The translations under genes were made by a program, and so were the position numbers. Positions 47,321 through 56,264 of a stretch of 64,000 bases of DNA are shown piece by piece. The notes beneath the pieces were generated by a model that saw only the letters and a program-made list of their open reading frames with translations, was not told the origin of the DNA and did not search any database. The stretch spans positions 735,794-799,793 of the forward strand of contig NZ_JABWDU010000001.1 of assembly GCF_013371465.1 (NCBI RefSeq), given 5' to 3'. The stretch's first letter is position 1. The number at the start of each line of letters is the position of its first letter. The stretch is from Ensifer oleiphilus (GTDB lineage Bacteria; Pseudomonadota; Alphaproteobacteria; Rhizobiales; Rhizobiaceae).

Positions 47321-48094
47321 ATGCCATGGAACGCGCGAATGCAGGATACGATGACCACCGGGACGACTGACGCAGATCTGCCCCGGGGCGGTGATTTCGC
47401 GTCTGAGATCGCAAAACTGGAGACCCAGTTCGATATCATCCGCTATATGCGGCGGGTCACGCAGATGTTTGGGTTCAAGACCTTTCTCATCTGTTCGATC
47501 CCGTCCATCGATGTGGACCGCCTGGCTGCAACCACCGTTATCTCCAACATGCCTGCCGAGCTGCTGAACAAGTATGACAGCCTCTCGATGCTGCGCTTCA
47601 GCACCGGCGTCAAACGTCTGCGGGAAACGACGACACCTTTTCAGGTGACGCTCGAAGCCTGGGAAGGCGAGGGTGGCAAGCCGGATTCGGCCAGCGAATA
47701 CATTGCCATGCTGCGCGAGAATGGCATCTTCCAGGCCAGTTATTTCCCGGTGCACGACGCCGAAGGTGGTCGCGGCGCCGTGATCCTGATGGGGCCGGAA
47801 GCCGAACTGCCGATGACCGTGACCATGGAACTGCAGATGATCGCAATCCATATCTACAACCGGTTGGCGGAGATCGGCTCGGTCTGGAAGAACACCAGTG
47901 CGTCCCTTTCCGAGCGCGAGATCCAGTGCCTCAGCTGGACGGCGGCTGGAAAGACCAGCGCCGAGATCGCCGGCATCCTCGGCCTCTCCGAGCACACCGT
48001 GAACCACTACCTCAACCACGTCACCAAAAAGCTCGATGCGGTGAACCGCACGCAGGCCGTCGTCAAGGCGATGAAGAAGGGCTACATCAGCTAG
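47321..48094 (+). CDS. LuxR-type regulator 2 (LuxR solo)
   Basis: About 257 residues and a paralogue of the previous gene, with the same layout: sensor-like N-terminal domain and LuxR helix-turn-helix (LSEREIQCLSWTAAGKTSAE, VNHYLNHVTKKLDAVNRTQ). The pocket is more altered: NMPAELLNKY...FSTGV...PFQV loses the Trp57, Asp70, Pro71 and Trp85 equivalents. ATGs at 47321, 47339 and 47351 are all in frame; the last has AGGA just before it. It is 151 nt after LuxR 1, so the two may be cotranscribed or separate. Downstream is the sigma-54 controlled RNA candidate. Confidence 0.78.
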   Translation: MPWNARMQDTMTTGTTDADLPRGGDFASEIAKLETQFDIIRYMRRVTQMFGFKTFLICSIPSIDVDRLAATTVISNMPAELLNKYDSLSMLRFSTGVKRLRETTTPFQVTLEAWEGEGGKPDSASEYIAMLRENGIFQASYFPVHDAEGGRGAVILMGPEAELPMTVTMELQMIAIHIYNRLAEIGSVWKNTSASLSEREIQCLSWTAAGKTSAEIAGILGLSEHTVNHYLNHVTKKLDAVNRTQAVVKAMKKGYIS

Positions 48095-48156
48095 CCGTGG
48101 TTCTGGGGCGTCGAATTCGCGCGTGCGCGCAGCCGCCCCAGATTTGCTGCACTGAC

Positions 48157-48219
48157 GCAGATGCTGTCATCCTGTGCGATTTTGAGATCATTGCTCATAA
48201 ACTGGGCAGATGCTCTCAT
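48157..48219 (+). promoter_or_regulatory. Pair of direct repeats, candidate enhancer sites for a sigma-54 promoter
   Basis: GCAGATGCTGTCAT (48157-48170) and GCAGATGCTCTCAT (48206-48219) differ by one base and lie 49 bp apart, about 155 and 105 bp before the predicted start of transcription. Each contains the palindromic core GCA-GA-TGC. That distance is typical for binding sites of enhancer-binding activators such as NtrC. Confidence 0.5.
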
Positions 48220-48286
48220 GGGTGTCGGCATATGATAATCCCGTTATCTTACTGAAAACATTATATGTTCAGTTTCACTTTGAATC

Positions 48287-48302
48287 TGGCACGCATCCTG
48301 CA
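48287..48302 (+). promoter_or_regulatory. Sigma-54 (RpoN) promoter
   Basis: TGGCACGCATCCTGCA matches the -24/-12 consensus TGGCACG-N4-TTGCW at every defined position except one (C for the first T), with the required GG-to-GC spacing. Transcription should start near 48313. Confidence 0.75.
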
Positions 48303-48312
48303 TAGTTAGGGA

Positions 48313-48434
48313 CATGTCCAGAGGGGACTAAAACAAGACAGCGCCCAAGAAGGTCGCGACAAAAAGGGCCGCTACTTATTCCATTGTGATCCCGGATGTA
48401 CGGACACAAGGGATGAGTGGCGGCTCTGCTTTTT
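48313..48434 (+). ncRNA. Candidate sigma-54-dependent small RNA
   Basis: A possible transcript of about 122 nt from the RpoN promoter to an intrinsic terminator. No open reading frame with a ribosome-binding site fits inside. It starts with a small hairpin (GTCC/GGAC, 48316-48328), has an unpaired A-rich middle (ACTAAAACAAGACAGCG) that could pair with target mRNAs, and ends in a long terminator stem. It lies between the LuxR pair and mrp, with 69 nt between the terminator and mrp. An alternative reading is a leader of mrp with an attenuator. S. meliloti has a nitrogen-controlled small RNA, MmgR; I cannot tell if this is that gene. Confidence 0.5.
48365..48434 (+). terminator. Intrinsic terminator of the candidate small RNA
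   Basis: GCCGCTACTTATTCC (48368-48382) pairs with GGGATGAGTGGCGGC (48410-48424) over all 15 positions, three of them G-U; flanking A-G-G/U-C-U add three more. The loop contains TTGTG/CACAA, which continues the stem. TTTTT (48430-48434) follows. Confidence 0.75.
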
Positions 48435-48502
48435 CCGTTATGTCGCATTGGCGAAGCGCCCGGCCTCGATTATCTAAGAGGACAATAGAATGAGAGGGCG
48501 CG

Positions 48503-49678
48503 ATGCCGGAAGTCACCAGAGACGTGGTACTTGATAAACTGCGGACCGTGCGCGGTCCGGATATGGAAGGAAACATCGTCGAGCTTGGGCTCGTGTCGGA
48601 TGTCTTCATTTCGGATGGCAAGGCCTATTTTTCGATCACCGTGCCGGCCGACCGCGCCAAGGAGCTGGAGCCGATGCGGGCTGCAGCCGAGCGCGTGGTG
48701 CGCGAAATCCCTGGCATCAGCGCCGCAATGGTTGCCTTGACCGCGGACCGCAAGGCGGCACCCGCGGCTGCCCCCGTGCAGCGTCCGCAACCGGCCGGTG
48801 CTCAAGCAGGTCATGACCATGCCGGCCATTCTCATAGTCAGCGCCCGGCAGGCGGCGCGCCGGCCAAGGCTGGCATTCCTGGCGTCGGCGCGATCATCGC
48901 CGTCGCCTCCGGCAAGGGCGGCGTCGGCAAGTCGACGACATCGGTGAACCTGGCGCTGGCGCTGAAGGCCAATGGCCTCAAGGTCGGCCTGCTCGATGCC
49001 GACATCTATGGCCCGTCGATGCCGCGCCTCCTGAAGATTTCCGGCCGGCCGCAGCAGATCGAAGGCCGAATGATCCGCCCGATGGAAAACTATGGGCTCA
49101 AGGTCATGTCCATGGGCTTCCTCGTCGACGAGGAAGTGGCGATGATCTGGCGCGGCCCGATGATCCAGTCGGCGCTGCTGCAGATGCTGCGCGAAGTCGC
49201 CTGGGGCGATCTCGATGTGCTGGTGGTCGACATGCCGCCAGGCACCGGCGACGCGCAGTTGACCATGGCGCAGCAGGTTCCGCTCGCCGGCGCGGTGATC
49301 GTTTCGACGCCGCAGGACCTGGCGCTCATCGATGCCCGCAAGGGGCTCGCGATGTTCCGCAAGGTCGAAGTGCCGGTGCTCGGCATTATCGAAAATATGA
49401 GCTATTTCGTCGCCCCGGACACCGGCAAGCGCTATGATATTTTCGGCCATGGCGGTGCCCGCAAGGAAGCCGAGCGTATCGGCGTGCCGTTCCTCGGCGA
49501 AGTGCCGCTGACCATGGGCATTCGGGAAACCTCAGATGCAGGGACACCGCTGGTCGTTTCCGATCCGGAAGGGGAAATTGCCCGCATCTATCGTGAGATC
49601 GCGACGAAGGTCTGGCACGAAGTCTCGGCAGCACGAGAAGACAAGAGCCGGGCAATGCCGAATATCGTCTTCGAATAG
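48503..49678 (+). CDS. mrp: Mrp/ApbC/NBP35-family P-loop ATPase, iron-sulfur carrier family
   Basis: A 391-residue protein: MIP18-like DUF59 domain (1-85), a linker with HDHAGHSHS (about residues 103-111) and a ParA/Mrp ATPase domain with deviant Walker A SGKGGVGKSTTSVNLAL and DMPPGTGDAQLT. Family members carry or assemble Fe-S clusters through a CxxC pair; here the same region reads YFVAPDTGKRYDIF, and the protein contains no cysteine at all. The His-rich linker could bind metal. ATG 48503 follows GAGAGGG. Confidence 0.92.
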   Translation: MPEVTRDVVLDKLRTVRGPDMEGNIVELGLVSDVFISDGKAYFSITVPADRAKELEPMRAAAERVVREIPGISAAMVALTADRKAAPAAAPVQRPQPAGAQAGHDHAGHSHSQRPAGGAPAKAGIPGVGAIIAVASGKGGVGKSTTSVNLALALKANGLKVGLLDADIYGPSMPRLLKISGRPQQIEGRMIRPMENYGLKVMSMGFLVDEEVAMIWRGPMIQSALLQMLREVAWGDLDVLVVDMPPGTGDAQLTMAQQVPLAGAVIVSTPQDLALIDARKGLAMFRKVEVPVLGIIENMSYFVAPDTGKRYDIFGHGGARKEAERIGVPFLGEVPLTMGIRETSDAGTPLVVSDPEGEIARIYREIATKVWHEVSAAREDKSRAMPNIVFE

Positions 49679-50098
49679 GCTGTCGTCCCCGGCCCCTTCA
49701 GTGGGGCCAACCCGTCAGCGCGACATAGTGCGGGTCGGCTCCGAAGCCCCTCGAATAGCGGCACAATTTTGTCCGCAACCCGATTTCGATTCGGCGAAAC
49801 ATGCAGTAGGGTGGCGCCGGAACGGTAGACGGCGCCTGTGTCATGTGTCGAGGGGGCATTGATTTTGCGTCTGTGTTGCGCCATATGCCGTGCCGCACTT
49901 GCGAAGGTGCCCAACTTAGCGCCCTCTCGCCGGAGACCTTGTCCTCCCGCGATGACCGAGTTGAGGATTTTGTCCTGACTGGGAACGCTTCATCCGATGG
50001 ATTTCGATAGTGGGAATACTGTGGCGCCGATGCGGTTGCTCACTTTCGCGCGGGTTCACACCTCCACCCGGGACCGCAGCTGCGGGAAGGGCGCCTGA
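49679..50098. other. Intergenic region between mrp and corA
   Basis: 420 nt without a convincing gene. A 6-bp hairpin (GGCCCC/GGGGCC, 49691-49708) 12 nt after mrp could be a weak terminator; it has no T-run. No magnesium-sensing leader (such as M-box) was recognised upstream of corA. Confidence 0.5.
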
Positions 50099-51076
50099 AT
50101 GATCACGGGCTATTGCTCCAATGGAGAGATCGTCACCCTGTCGGTGGCCGACGAGCCGGTTGCGCTGCGTCCCGACATCGTATGGGTCGATCTCGTCGAG
50201 CCGAACAAGGCCGAGGATCTGATGATGGAGAAGCTTCTGGGCATCTCCATCCCGACACGCGACGACTTGAAGGACATCGAGCCGTCGAGCCGCCTCTATA
50301 CCGAGGCTGATGCGGTTTTCATGACAGCGTCGCTGGTCTATCGCTCTGAAACCGATATCCCGGATCTGACCGACGTAGCCTTCATCCTGCATGGCGGACG
50401 GCTGATGACCATCCGCTACGCCGAACCACGCGCTTTCGCTCTCTTCAAGGCGGCAATGCACCGGATTCCCGGCGGCTGTCCGAACGGCGTCGTGATGCTG
50501 ACCCGGTTGCTTGAAACGATTGCCGACCGCACCGCCGAAATCCTCGAGCAGGCCGTCGGCAAGATCGACGATCTGTCGCTGCAGGTGTTTGGCGATAAGG
50601 CCGTCGTCAAGCGGCGGCCGCCGCACTTTCTCGAAGCGCGTCTGCGCGACGTGGCTGGTCATCACCGGCTGGTCGCCAAGACCCGCGACAGTCTTGCCTC
50701 TCTCTCGCGCCTTTTGACCTTCGTCTACACCGTTCCCGAGGTTCAGGCGGACAAGGACAGCCGCGAGCTTTGCCGCTCGATCTCGCGCGACATCCAGACC
50801 TTGTCGGAGCATGCGTCGTTCATCTCCGGCAACATCACCTTTTTGCTCGACGCCTCGCTCGGCCTCATCAATGTCGAGCAGAATGCCATCATCAAGATCT
50901 TCTCGATCGCTTCGGTGGTATTATTGCCGCCAACGCTGGTCGCTTCCGTCTACGGCATGAACTTTCGCGTGATGCCGGAACTCGAATGGCAGCTTGGCTA
51001 CCCCTTGGCGCTTGCCGCCATGGTGATATCCGCCGTGATACCCTTTTTCTTCTTTCGCTGGAAAGGCTGGCTCTGA
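50099..51076 (+). CDS. corA: CorA-family magnesium/divalent cation channel
   Basis: A 325-residue inner-membrane channel. A large cytosolic N-terminal domain is followed by two C-terminal helices, the first ending in the pore signature YGMNF ([17 protein letters not shown]), the second [19 protein letters not shown]. The normal CorA loop after GMN is acidic (RVMPELEW), here with one Glu-Leu-Glu. It should import Mg2+, or other divalents. ATG 50099 with GGAAGGG upstream. kup follows after 17 nt, so the two ion-transport genes are probably coexpressed. Confidence 0.92.
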   Translation: MITGYCSNGEIVTLSVADEPVALRPDIVWVDLVEPNKAEDLMMEKLLGISIPTRDDLKDIEPSSRLYTEADAVFMTASLVYRSETDIPDLTDVAFILHGGRLMTIRYAEPRAFALFKAAMHRIPGGCPNGVVMLTRLLETIADRTAEILEQAVGKIDDLSLQVFGDKAVVKRRPPHFLEARLRDVAGHHRLVAKTRDSLASLSRLLTFVYTVPEVQADKDSRELCRSISRDIQTLSEHASFISGNITFLLDASLGLINVEQNAIIKIFSIASVVLLPPTLVASVYGMNFRVMPELEWQLGYPLALAAMVISAVIPFFFFRWKGWL

Positions 51077-51093
51077 CGGCCAGTAGGACACGC

Positions 51094-52995
51094 ATGACCC
51101 AACCGCATGCCCCTTCCACACAAGGGTCGAAAGACCTGCGCCGGCTGCTCGTCCTCGGCCTCGGCTCCATCGGCGTCGTCTATGGCGATATCGGCACCAG
51201 CCCGCTCTACGCGTTTCGCGAAGCGTTGCGTCCGGTGTCCCACGACGGCGTCACCGATGTCGAAATCATCGGTCTGATCTCGCTGATGATCTGGACACTG
51301 ACGATTATCGTCACGATCAAATATGTGCTGTTTCTGCTGCGCGCCGACAACCAGGGGGAGGGCGGTACGCTCTCGCTGCTGGCGCTGTTAATGAAGACGG
51401 GGAACGGCCACACGGCGATCCTGTTCTTCATGGGCATTGCTGGTGCCGCACTCTTTATTGGCGACGCGATGATCACGCCGGCCCTTTCCGTGCTTTCGGC
51501 CGTCGAGGGTCTGAAGCTCGTGACCCCGGCGCTGTCGGACTACGTCGTCCCGATTGCGGTCGTCATTCTTTTGCTGATGTTTGCGGTGCAGTCGAAGGGA
51601 ACGGCAGCCGTCTCCAACTTCTTCGGCCCGATCACGCTCGTCTGGTTCCTGGTCATGGGCGGTATCGGCCTCGTCCACATCTCCGACGATCTGTCGATCT
51701 TCAAGGCTTTCAATCCCTATTACGCCGCCAGCTTCATGTTCAACGAGGGCTATGTCGGCATCATCGTGCTCGGCGCCGTCTTCCTGACGGTAACCGGTGC
51801 GGAAGCGCTTTACGCCGATCTCGGCCATTTTGGCCGCCGGCCGATCCAGTGGGCCTGGTTTCTCGTTGTCTTTCCGGCGCTGACCCTCAACTATCTCGGC
51901 CAGGGCGCTTTCATTCTGAAGAACCCCGAGGCGATGTCGGACCCGTTCTTCCTGATGTTCCCGAAATGGGCGCTGCTGCCGGTCGTCATCCTCGCGACCT
52001 TCGCGACGATCATCGCCAGCCAGGCGGTGATAACCGGCGCGTTTTCCCTGACGCGCCAGGCGATCCACCTCGGCTTCCTGCCGCGCATGGCGATCTTCCA
52101 CACCTCGGAAACCCATACGGGGCAGATCTACCTGCCCAACGTCAACACGCTCTTGATGTTCGGCGTCATGGCGCTGGTCTTCGTCTTCGGCTCGTCGGAA
52201 TCGCTTGCCACCGCCTACGGCATATCGGTGACCGGCGCGATGGTGGTCACGACAGTCCTTTCCTTCGAGTTCCTGCGCGCGCGCTGGAACTGGTCGGCGC
52301 TTTGGGCCGGCGCGGTGCTTTTGCCGTTGTTTGCGCTGGAGTTCGTGTTCCTCGGTGCCAACATGCTGAAGATCCATGATGGCGGCTACGTGCCGGTGCT
52401 GATCGCCGCCACCTTCATCGTCATCATGTGGACCTGGAAGCGCGGCACGGAAATCCTCCATGCCAAGACCCGCCATATCGACATTCCCCTGGCGAGCTTC
52501 GTCAAGTCCATCGAGCGCAAGAGCGAACACGCCCCGGTTTCTGTACCCGGCACCGCGGTGTTCCTGACCAGCGACCCGGAATCGACGCCCGCAGCCCTGC
52601 TGCACAACATCAAGCACAATCACGTGCTGCATCAGCAGAACTTCATTCTGACGATCCGCACCGCCAACACGCCGAAGGTTCCCAAGACCGAACGCGTCAG
52701 TGTGCAGCCGTTGTCGGAGCGCTTCACCCTGCTCGAGATGCGTTTCGGCTTCATGGAGACGCAGAACGTCTCGCAGGCGCTCGGCCTCTTCCGCAAGTCT
52801 GGGCTGAAATTCGACATCATGTCGACATCGTTCTATCTCGGCCGGCGCAAGCTGGTGCCGGACGCGCAATCGGGCATGCCGCATTGGCAGGATCGCCTGT
52901 TCATCGCGCTTGCCAATGCGGCGATCGACCCTTCCGACTATTTCCGCCTGCCGACCAACCGCGTGGTCGAACTCGGCTCGCACGTCATCATCTGA
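51094..52995 (+). CDS. kup: Low-affinity potassium uptake protein Kup
   Basis: A 633-residue KUP/HAK potassium:proton symporter. The N-terminal signature [18 protein letters not shown] and [11 protein letters not shown] are present, about 12 transmembrane helices run to residue 450 or so, and a cytosolic C-terminal domain follows. Length is normal. The start ATG at 51094 has TAGGACA before it; the frame upstream overlaps corA and is not used. Confidence 0.96.
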   Translation: MTQPHAPSTQGSKDLRRLLVLGLGSIGVVYGDIGTSPLYAFREALRPVSHDGVTDVEIIGLISLMIWTLTIIVTIKYVLFLLRADNQGEGGTLSLLALLMKTGNGHTAILFFMGIAGAALFIGDAMITPALSVLSAVEGLKLVTPALSDYVVPIAVVILLLMFAVQSKGTAAVSNFFGPITLVWFLVMGGIGLVHISDDLSIFKAFNPYYAASFMFNEGYVGIIVLGAVFLTVTGAEALYADLGHFGRRPIQWAWFLVVFPALTLNYLGQGAFILKNPEAMSDPFFLMFPKWALLPVVILATFATIIASQAVITGAFSLTRQAIHLGFLPRMAIFHTSETHTGQIYLPNVNTLLMFGVMALVFVFGSSESLATAYGISVTGAMVVTTVLSFEFLRARWNWSALWAGAVLLPLFALEFVFLGANMLKIHDGGYVPVLIAATFIVIMWTWKRGTEILHAKTRHIDIPLASFVKSIERKSEHAPVSVPGTAVFLTSDPESTPAALLHNIKHNHVLHQQNFILTIRTANTPKVPKTERVSVQPLSERFTLLEMRFGFMETQNVSQALGLFRKSGLKFDIMSTSFYLGRRKLVPDAQSGMPHWQDRLFIALANAAIDPSDYFRLPTNRVVELGSHVII

Positions 52996-53059
52996 CGTCA
53001 CCGTTTGCGAAAGCGACTATCGGGCCAAAAGTCCGCCACCACTGTCTTTCAGTGAAGGC

Positions 53060-53086
53060 GCATTAACCAAACATCAAGGTTAATGC
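53060..53086. promoter_or_regulatory. Inverted repeat with CtrA-like half-sites upstream of the cell-wall hydrolase gene
   Basis: GCATTAACC (53060-53068), 9 nt, GGTTAATGC (53078-53086). Each arm holds TTAACC, part of the CtrA box TTAACCAT. The gene 147 nt downstream acts on the cell wall, a class often under CtrA cell-cycle control in alphaproteobacteria. A second hairpin (GAAGC..GCCGG/CCGGC..GCTTC, 53107-53138) lies between. Binding is only suggested. Confidence 0.4.
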
Positions 53087-53232
53087 TTCATTTTCAAGGC
53101 TCGAACGAAGCGTTGCCGGCCATGCGTCCGGCAGCTTCATTGTCCTAGCGTCCCCGCGCGGAATCTGTCCGCTGGCCCATCGCCGGCGAGGGCGGCGCCG
53201 TGCCTTCGATAAGCGTTGCGTGGAGTGGGTTG

Positions 53233-54408
53233 GTGCGTAAGAGTCAAAAACTGCGTCGCGAATCTCGTATGAACGTCTCCGCCTGGCTGGCTCCGGCCCT
53301 CATCGGACTTGCGGTCTATGTCGGTTTCCCCACGGTTGCCGCCTATTCCGACCTGGCGACCTTCCTCTCCGGTATCAATCGCGGTGGTGAACGCTGGCGG
53401 ATGTATATGACGCCGTCGCCGGCGGGATCGATCCACGACGTCGAGATGGTTTTTGCCGATCCGATCACCACGAGCGCGCTCGACGGCGGCGCCGGTATCG
53501 AACTTCCCGATGGCAGCCGTGTCGCTCTGACCGCCGAAAGCAAGCACGCCGGCACGCCGGACGAAGATCGCGTCAACCGCCGGGGCAAGAAGGGCCGTAT
53601 CGTCGCCGTCACGCCCGTCACTCCGCCCAAGGATTTTTCGGCCGGCTCGATCCTGCAGCGCACGAGTTCGCTGATGGAGCCCGATTTCGAGGGCGCCGAA
53701 AAGATGGTCTTCGCCAAGCCGAAGATCAAAGGCAAGGAGATTGAGATCGCCACGGCCTTCTACAAGAAGAGGCCGCCAAAGATCGAGCCCGGCCTCTCGC
53801 CGATGCTGGCCAAGCTTGTCACCAACGACAAGCCCGACATTCTTGCGACTGCCTATGTCCGGCCCGAGCCGGACTATGCGCGTGAATCACCCTTCGATTC
53901 GATCCTCAAGGAAGACAAGAACGCCGGCCGCTTCATTCCCGACATCGCTCCGGAAGATCATGCCTGGGCCGCCACCCCGCTGCCGGCAGAAGTCTTCAGC
54001 AAGGAAGAGCAGACCTGCCTTGCCGAAGGCATCTACTTCGAGGCGCGCAGCGAACCGTTGAAAGGGCAGGCGGCCGTCGCGCAGGTGATTCTCAACCGTG
54101 TCCGCAATCCGACCTATCCAAAGACGATCTGTGGTGTCGTCTATCAGAACAAAGCCTGGCGCAACCGCTGCCAATTTTCTTTCGCCTGCGACATGATCCG
54201 CGACCTGGTCTATTCGAGGTCGCACTGGAACGAAGCCAAGGATGTCGCGATGGCCGTCACCGCCGGCAAGATCTGGCTGCCGGAAGTCGGCTCGGCCACC
54301 CACTACCACGCGACCTACGTGAACCCCGCCTGGGCGAAGACGATGAAGCGCGTCGGCAAGATCGGCCTGCACATCTTCTACCGGACCTATGGCGGCGGTT
54401 GGAGCTAA
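53233..54408 (+). CDS. SleB-type cell-wall hydrolase (Hydrolase_2)
   Basis: About 391 residues. An N-terminal signal-anchor (VSAWLAPALIGLAVYVGF) precedes a long spacer and the C-terminal hydrolase domain (about 265-390): EQTCLAEGIYFEARSEP with the predicted catalytic Glu, GQAAVAQVILNRV, and SATHYHATYVNPAW near the end. The family includes SleB and alphaproteobacterial lytic transglycosylases. It probably acts on peptidoglycan in the periplasm. The start could be GTG 53233 or ATG 53269; GTG 53200 is less likely. Confidence 0.85.
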   Translation: MRKSQKLRRESRMNVSAWLAPALIGLAVYVGFPTVAAYSDLATFLSGINRGGERWRMYMTPSPAGSIHDVEMVFADPITTSALDGGAGIELPDGSRVALTAESKHAGTPDEDRVNRRGKKGRIVAVTPVTPPKDFSAGSILQRTSSLMEPDFEGAEKMVFAKPKIKGKEIEIATAFYKKRPPKIEPGLSPMLAKLVTNDKPDILATAYVRPEPDYARESPFDSILKEDKNAGRFIPDIAPEDHAWAATPLPAEVFSKEEQTCLAEGIYFEARSEPLKGQAAVAQVILNRVRNPTYPKTICGVVYQNKAWRNRCQFSFACDMIRDLVYSRSHWNEAKDVAMAVTAGKIWLPEVGSATHYHATYVNPAWAKTMKRVGKIGLHIFYRTYGGGWS

Positions 54409-54446
54409 CGCAAGCCGGCTTTGATCCTGCAGCGTTTGGAGCATTG

Positions 54447-54477
54447 ATCGCGGGCCGGAGATTCTGGCCCGCGATCT
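54447..54477 (+). terminator. Hairpin after the cell-wall hydrolase gene
   Basis: GATCGCGGGCC (54447-54457) and GGCCCGCGATC (54467-54477) form a perfect 11-bp stem, 38 nt after the stop. There is no immediate T-run, so efficiency is uncertain. Confidence 0.55.
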
Positions 54478-54576
54478 GCCGATTCCTGCCTTTGTCTGCC
54501 AGTTGCCGGTGCGGAATGCGGTCAAGATAATGAAATCATTGCGAAATATTGTCCACGTCGAAGCGCTCCGCACGCC

Positions 54577-54605
54577 TTGACTATGCGAATGCCTAAAACT
54601 ATGTT
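54577..54605 (+). promoter_or_regulatory. Probable promoter of the atp operon
   Basis: TTGACT (54577-54582), 17 nt, TATGTT (54600-54605), a close match to the rhizobial housekeeping sigma-70 pattern. It lies 100 nt before atpI. Confidence 0.7.
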
Positions 54606-54706
54606 GCGCGCGACTTCAAATGGGGCTGAAACGTGGCTTGAACAGCAGCCTTTTGTGTGACCGAAATCACGGTCGTGACCGTGTAGGGTAACAATGGGAG
54701 AGCCAC

Positions 54707-55066
54707 GTGACGGAGAAACCCGAGGAAAGTCTGGAAGCGCGGCTGAAGCAACTCGGTGAAAAGATTGAGTCCAAGCGACCCAGTCAGCCGGATGGTGCCG
54801 AGGCCAGAGCCGCCGAAAGCCGCAAAGGTTATGCGGCGGCAATGAAGCTCTCCAGCGAGTTCATCGCTGGCATCGTTGTCGGGGCGTTTCTGGGCTATCT
54901 TTTGGACCACTTTGCGGGTACAGGGCCGTGGGGCATGATCATTTTCCTGCTCCTTGGCTTTTGCGCCGGTGTGTTGAATGTACTTCGTTCGGCGGGGATG
55001 GTGGCAACACTCGACTCGGTCAAGCGCAGTTCGGGGAATGACAAGACGGACGGAGATGGCGCCTGA
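54707..55066 (+). CDS. atpI: ATP synthase accessory protein AtpI
   Basis: A 119-residue membrane protein assisting assembly of the c-ring, or Mg2+ handling. Two transmembrane segments are seen (EFIAGIVVGAFLGYLLDHF and MIIFLLLGFCAGVLNVLRS), preceded by a charged N-terminal region. Start GTG at 54707 with GGGAGAG upstream. It is the first gene of the atpI-atpB-atpE-atpF'-atpF operon of the membrane sector (F0). Confidence 0.92.
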   Translation: MTEKPEESLEARLKQLGEKIESKRPSQPDGAEARAAESRKGYAAAMKLSSEFIAGIVVGAFLGYLLDHFAGTGPWGMIIFLLLGFCAGVLNVLRSAGMVATLDSVKRSSGNDKTDGDGA

Positions 55067-55126
55067 GGCGTCGCCCGGAAAACACGGTATCCGCCCTCAA
55101 GGCGGGCAGAACGAAAGAGAAGCGCG

Positions 55127-55879
55127 GTGTCAAACGATCCGACCCACCAGTTCCTGATCAACAAGATCGTCCCGATCGAAATTGGCGGAATTGACTTTTC
55201 CTTCACCAATGCGTCGCTGTTCATGGTTGCGACCGTGGGTGCTGCGGCCGGTTTCCTCTACCTGACGACATCGCAGCGCGGGCTGGTCCCGACGCGCCTG
55301 CAGTCGGTTTCGGAAATGTCCTATGAATTCATTGCTTCGATGCTGCGCGAAGGCGCTGGCAACGGCGGCATGAAGTTCTTCCCGATGGTGTTCTCGCTGT
55401 TCATGTTCATCCTGACGGCGAACCTGCTCGGCATGTTCCCTTACTTCTTCACCATCACCAGCCAGATCATCGTCACCTTTGCGTTGGCGCTCTTCGTTAT
55501 CGGCACGGTGGTGTTCTATGGTTTCTACAAGCATGGCTTCGGCTTCCTGAAGCTCTTCGTGCCCCACGGCGTGCCCGGCGTGCTTTTGCCGCTGGTCGTG
55601 GCGATCGAAATCATCTCGTTCCTTTCCCGTCCCATCAGCCTCTCGGTCCGTCTCTTCGCCAACATGTTGGCCGGCCACATCACGCTGAAGGTTTTCGCTG
55701 GCTTCGTTACCTCCCTGAGCGCGCTTGGCGCACTCGGCATCGGTGGTGCGATCCTGCCGCTCATCATGACCGTCGCTATCACCGGTCTTGAATTCCTCGT
55801 CTGCTTCCTCCAGGCCTATGTCTTCGCGGTACTGACCTGCATGTACCTCAACGACGCTGTCCATCCCGGAAGCCACTAA
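55127..55879 (+). CDS. atpB: ATP synthase F0 subunit a
   Basis: A 250-residue polytopic subunit forming the proton half-channels beside the c-ring. The essential Arg lies in [12 protein letters not shown] (about residue 180), and late helix residues include [17 protein letters not shown]. The start is GTG 55127 preceded by GAAAGAGAAG. The sequence has the length and helix pattern of alphaproteobacterial subunit a. Confidence 0.97.
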   Translation: MSNDPTHQFLINKIVPIEIGGIDFSFTNASLFMVATVGAAAGFLYLTTSQRGLVPTRLQSVSEMSYEFIASMLREGAGNGGMKFFPMVFSLFMFILTANLLGMFPYFFTITSQIIVTFALALFVIGTVVFYGFYKHGFGFLKLFVPHGVPGVLLPLVVAIEIISFLSRPISLSVRLFANMLAGHITLKVFAGFVTSLSALGALGIGGAILPLIMTVAITGLEFLVCFLQAYVFAVLTCMYLNDAVHPGSH

Positions 55880-55960
55880 GGAATACAGTCGCTTGCTTCC
55901 GGCCGGTCCTCCGCCGGAAGCGCAATCCTAAGCCGCAACACCATTCGAAGGAGTTCAATC

Positions 55961-56188
55961 ATGGAAGCGGAAGCAGCAAAGTACATCGGCGCAGGTCTGG
56001 CTTGCCTCGGCATGGCCGGCACGGCTCTCGGCCTCGGCAACATCTTCGGCAGCTACCTCTCTGGCGCGCTGCGCAACCCGTCGGCTGCTGACGGCCAGTT
56101 CGGCCGCCTCGTATTCGGCTTCGCCGTTACGGAAGCTCTGGGCATCTTCTCGCTGCTCGTAGCCCTGCTCCTCCTCTTCGCCGTCTAA
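55961..56188 (+). CDS. atpE: ATP synthase F0 subunit c
   Basis: A 75-residue hairpin of two helices; the polar loop is RNPSA (residues 38-42) and the proton-carrying carboxylate is Glu58 in [10 protein letters not shown]. The glycine-rich first helix ([11 protein letters not shown]) packs the ring. AAGGAG stands before the ATG, consistent with the high expression that c needs. Confidence 0.97.
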   Translation: MEAEAAKYIGAGLACLGMAGTALGLGNIFGSYLSGALRNPSAADGQFGRLVFGFAVTEALGIFSLLVALLLLFAV

Positions 56189-56264
56189 TAACGGCTGGAG
56201 TTTCGGCCGCGGCCCGTCAAAGGGCCGCGGCCGCGCATATTCTTGAGTGCACCTGGAGGTGAGC

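Noticed and set aside
48276..48289. CACTTTGAATCTG next to the sigma-54 promoter resembles the core of the rhizobial intergenic element.
   Set aside because: Only a dozen bases match and the two characteristic stems are absent, so it is treated as chance.
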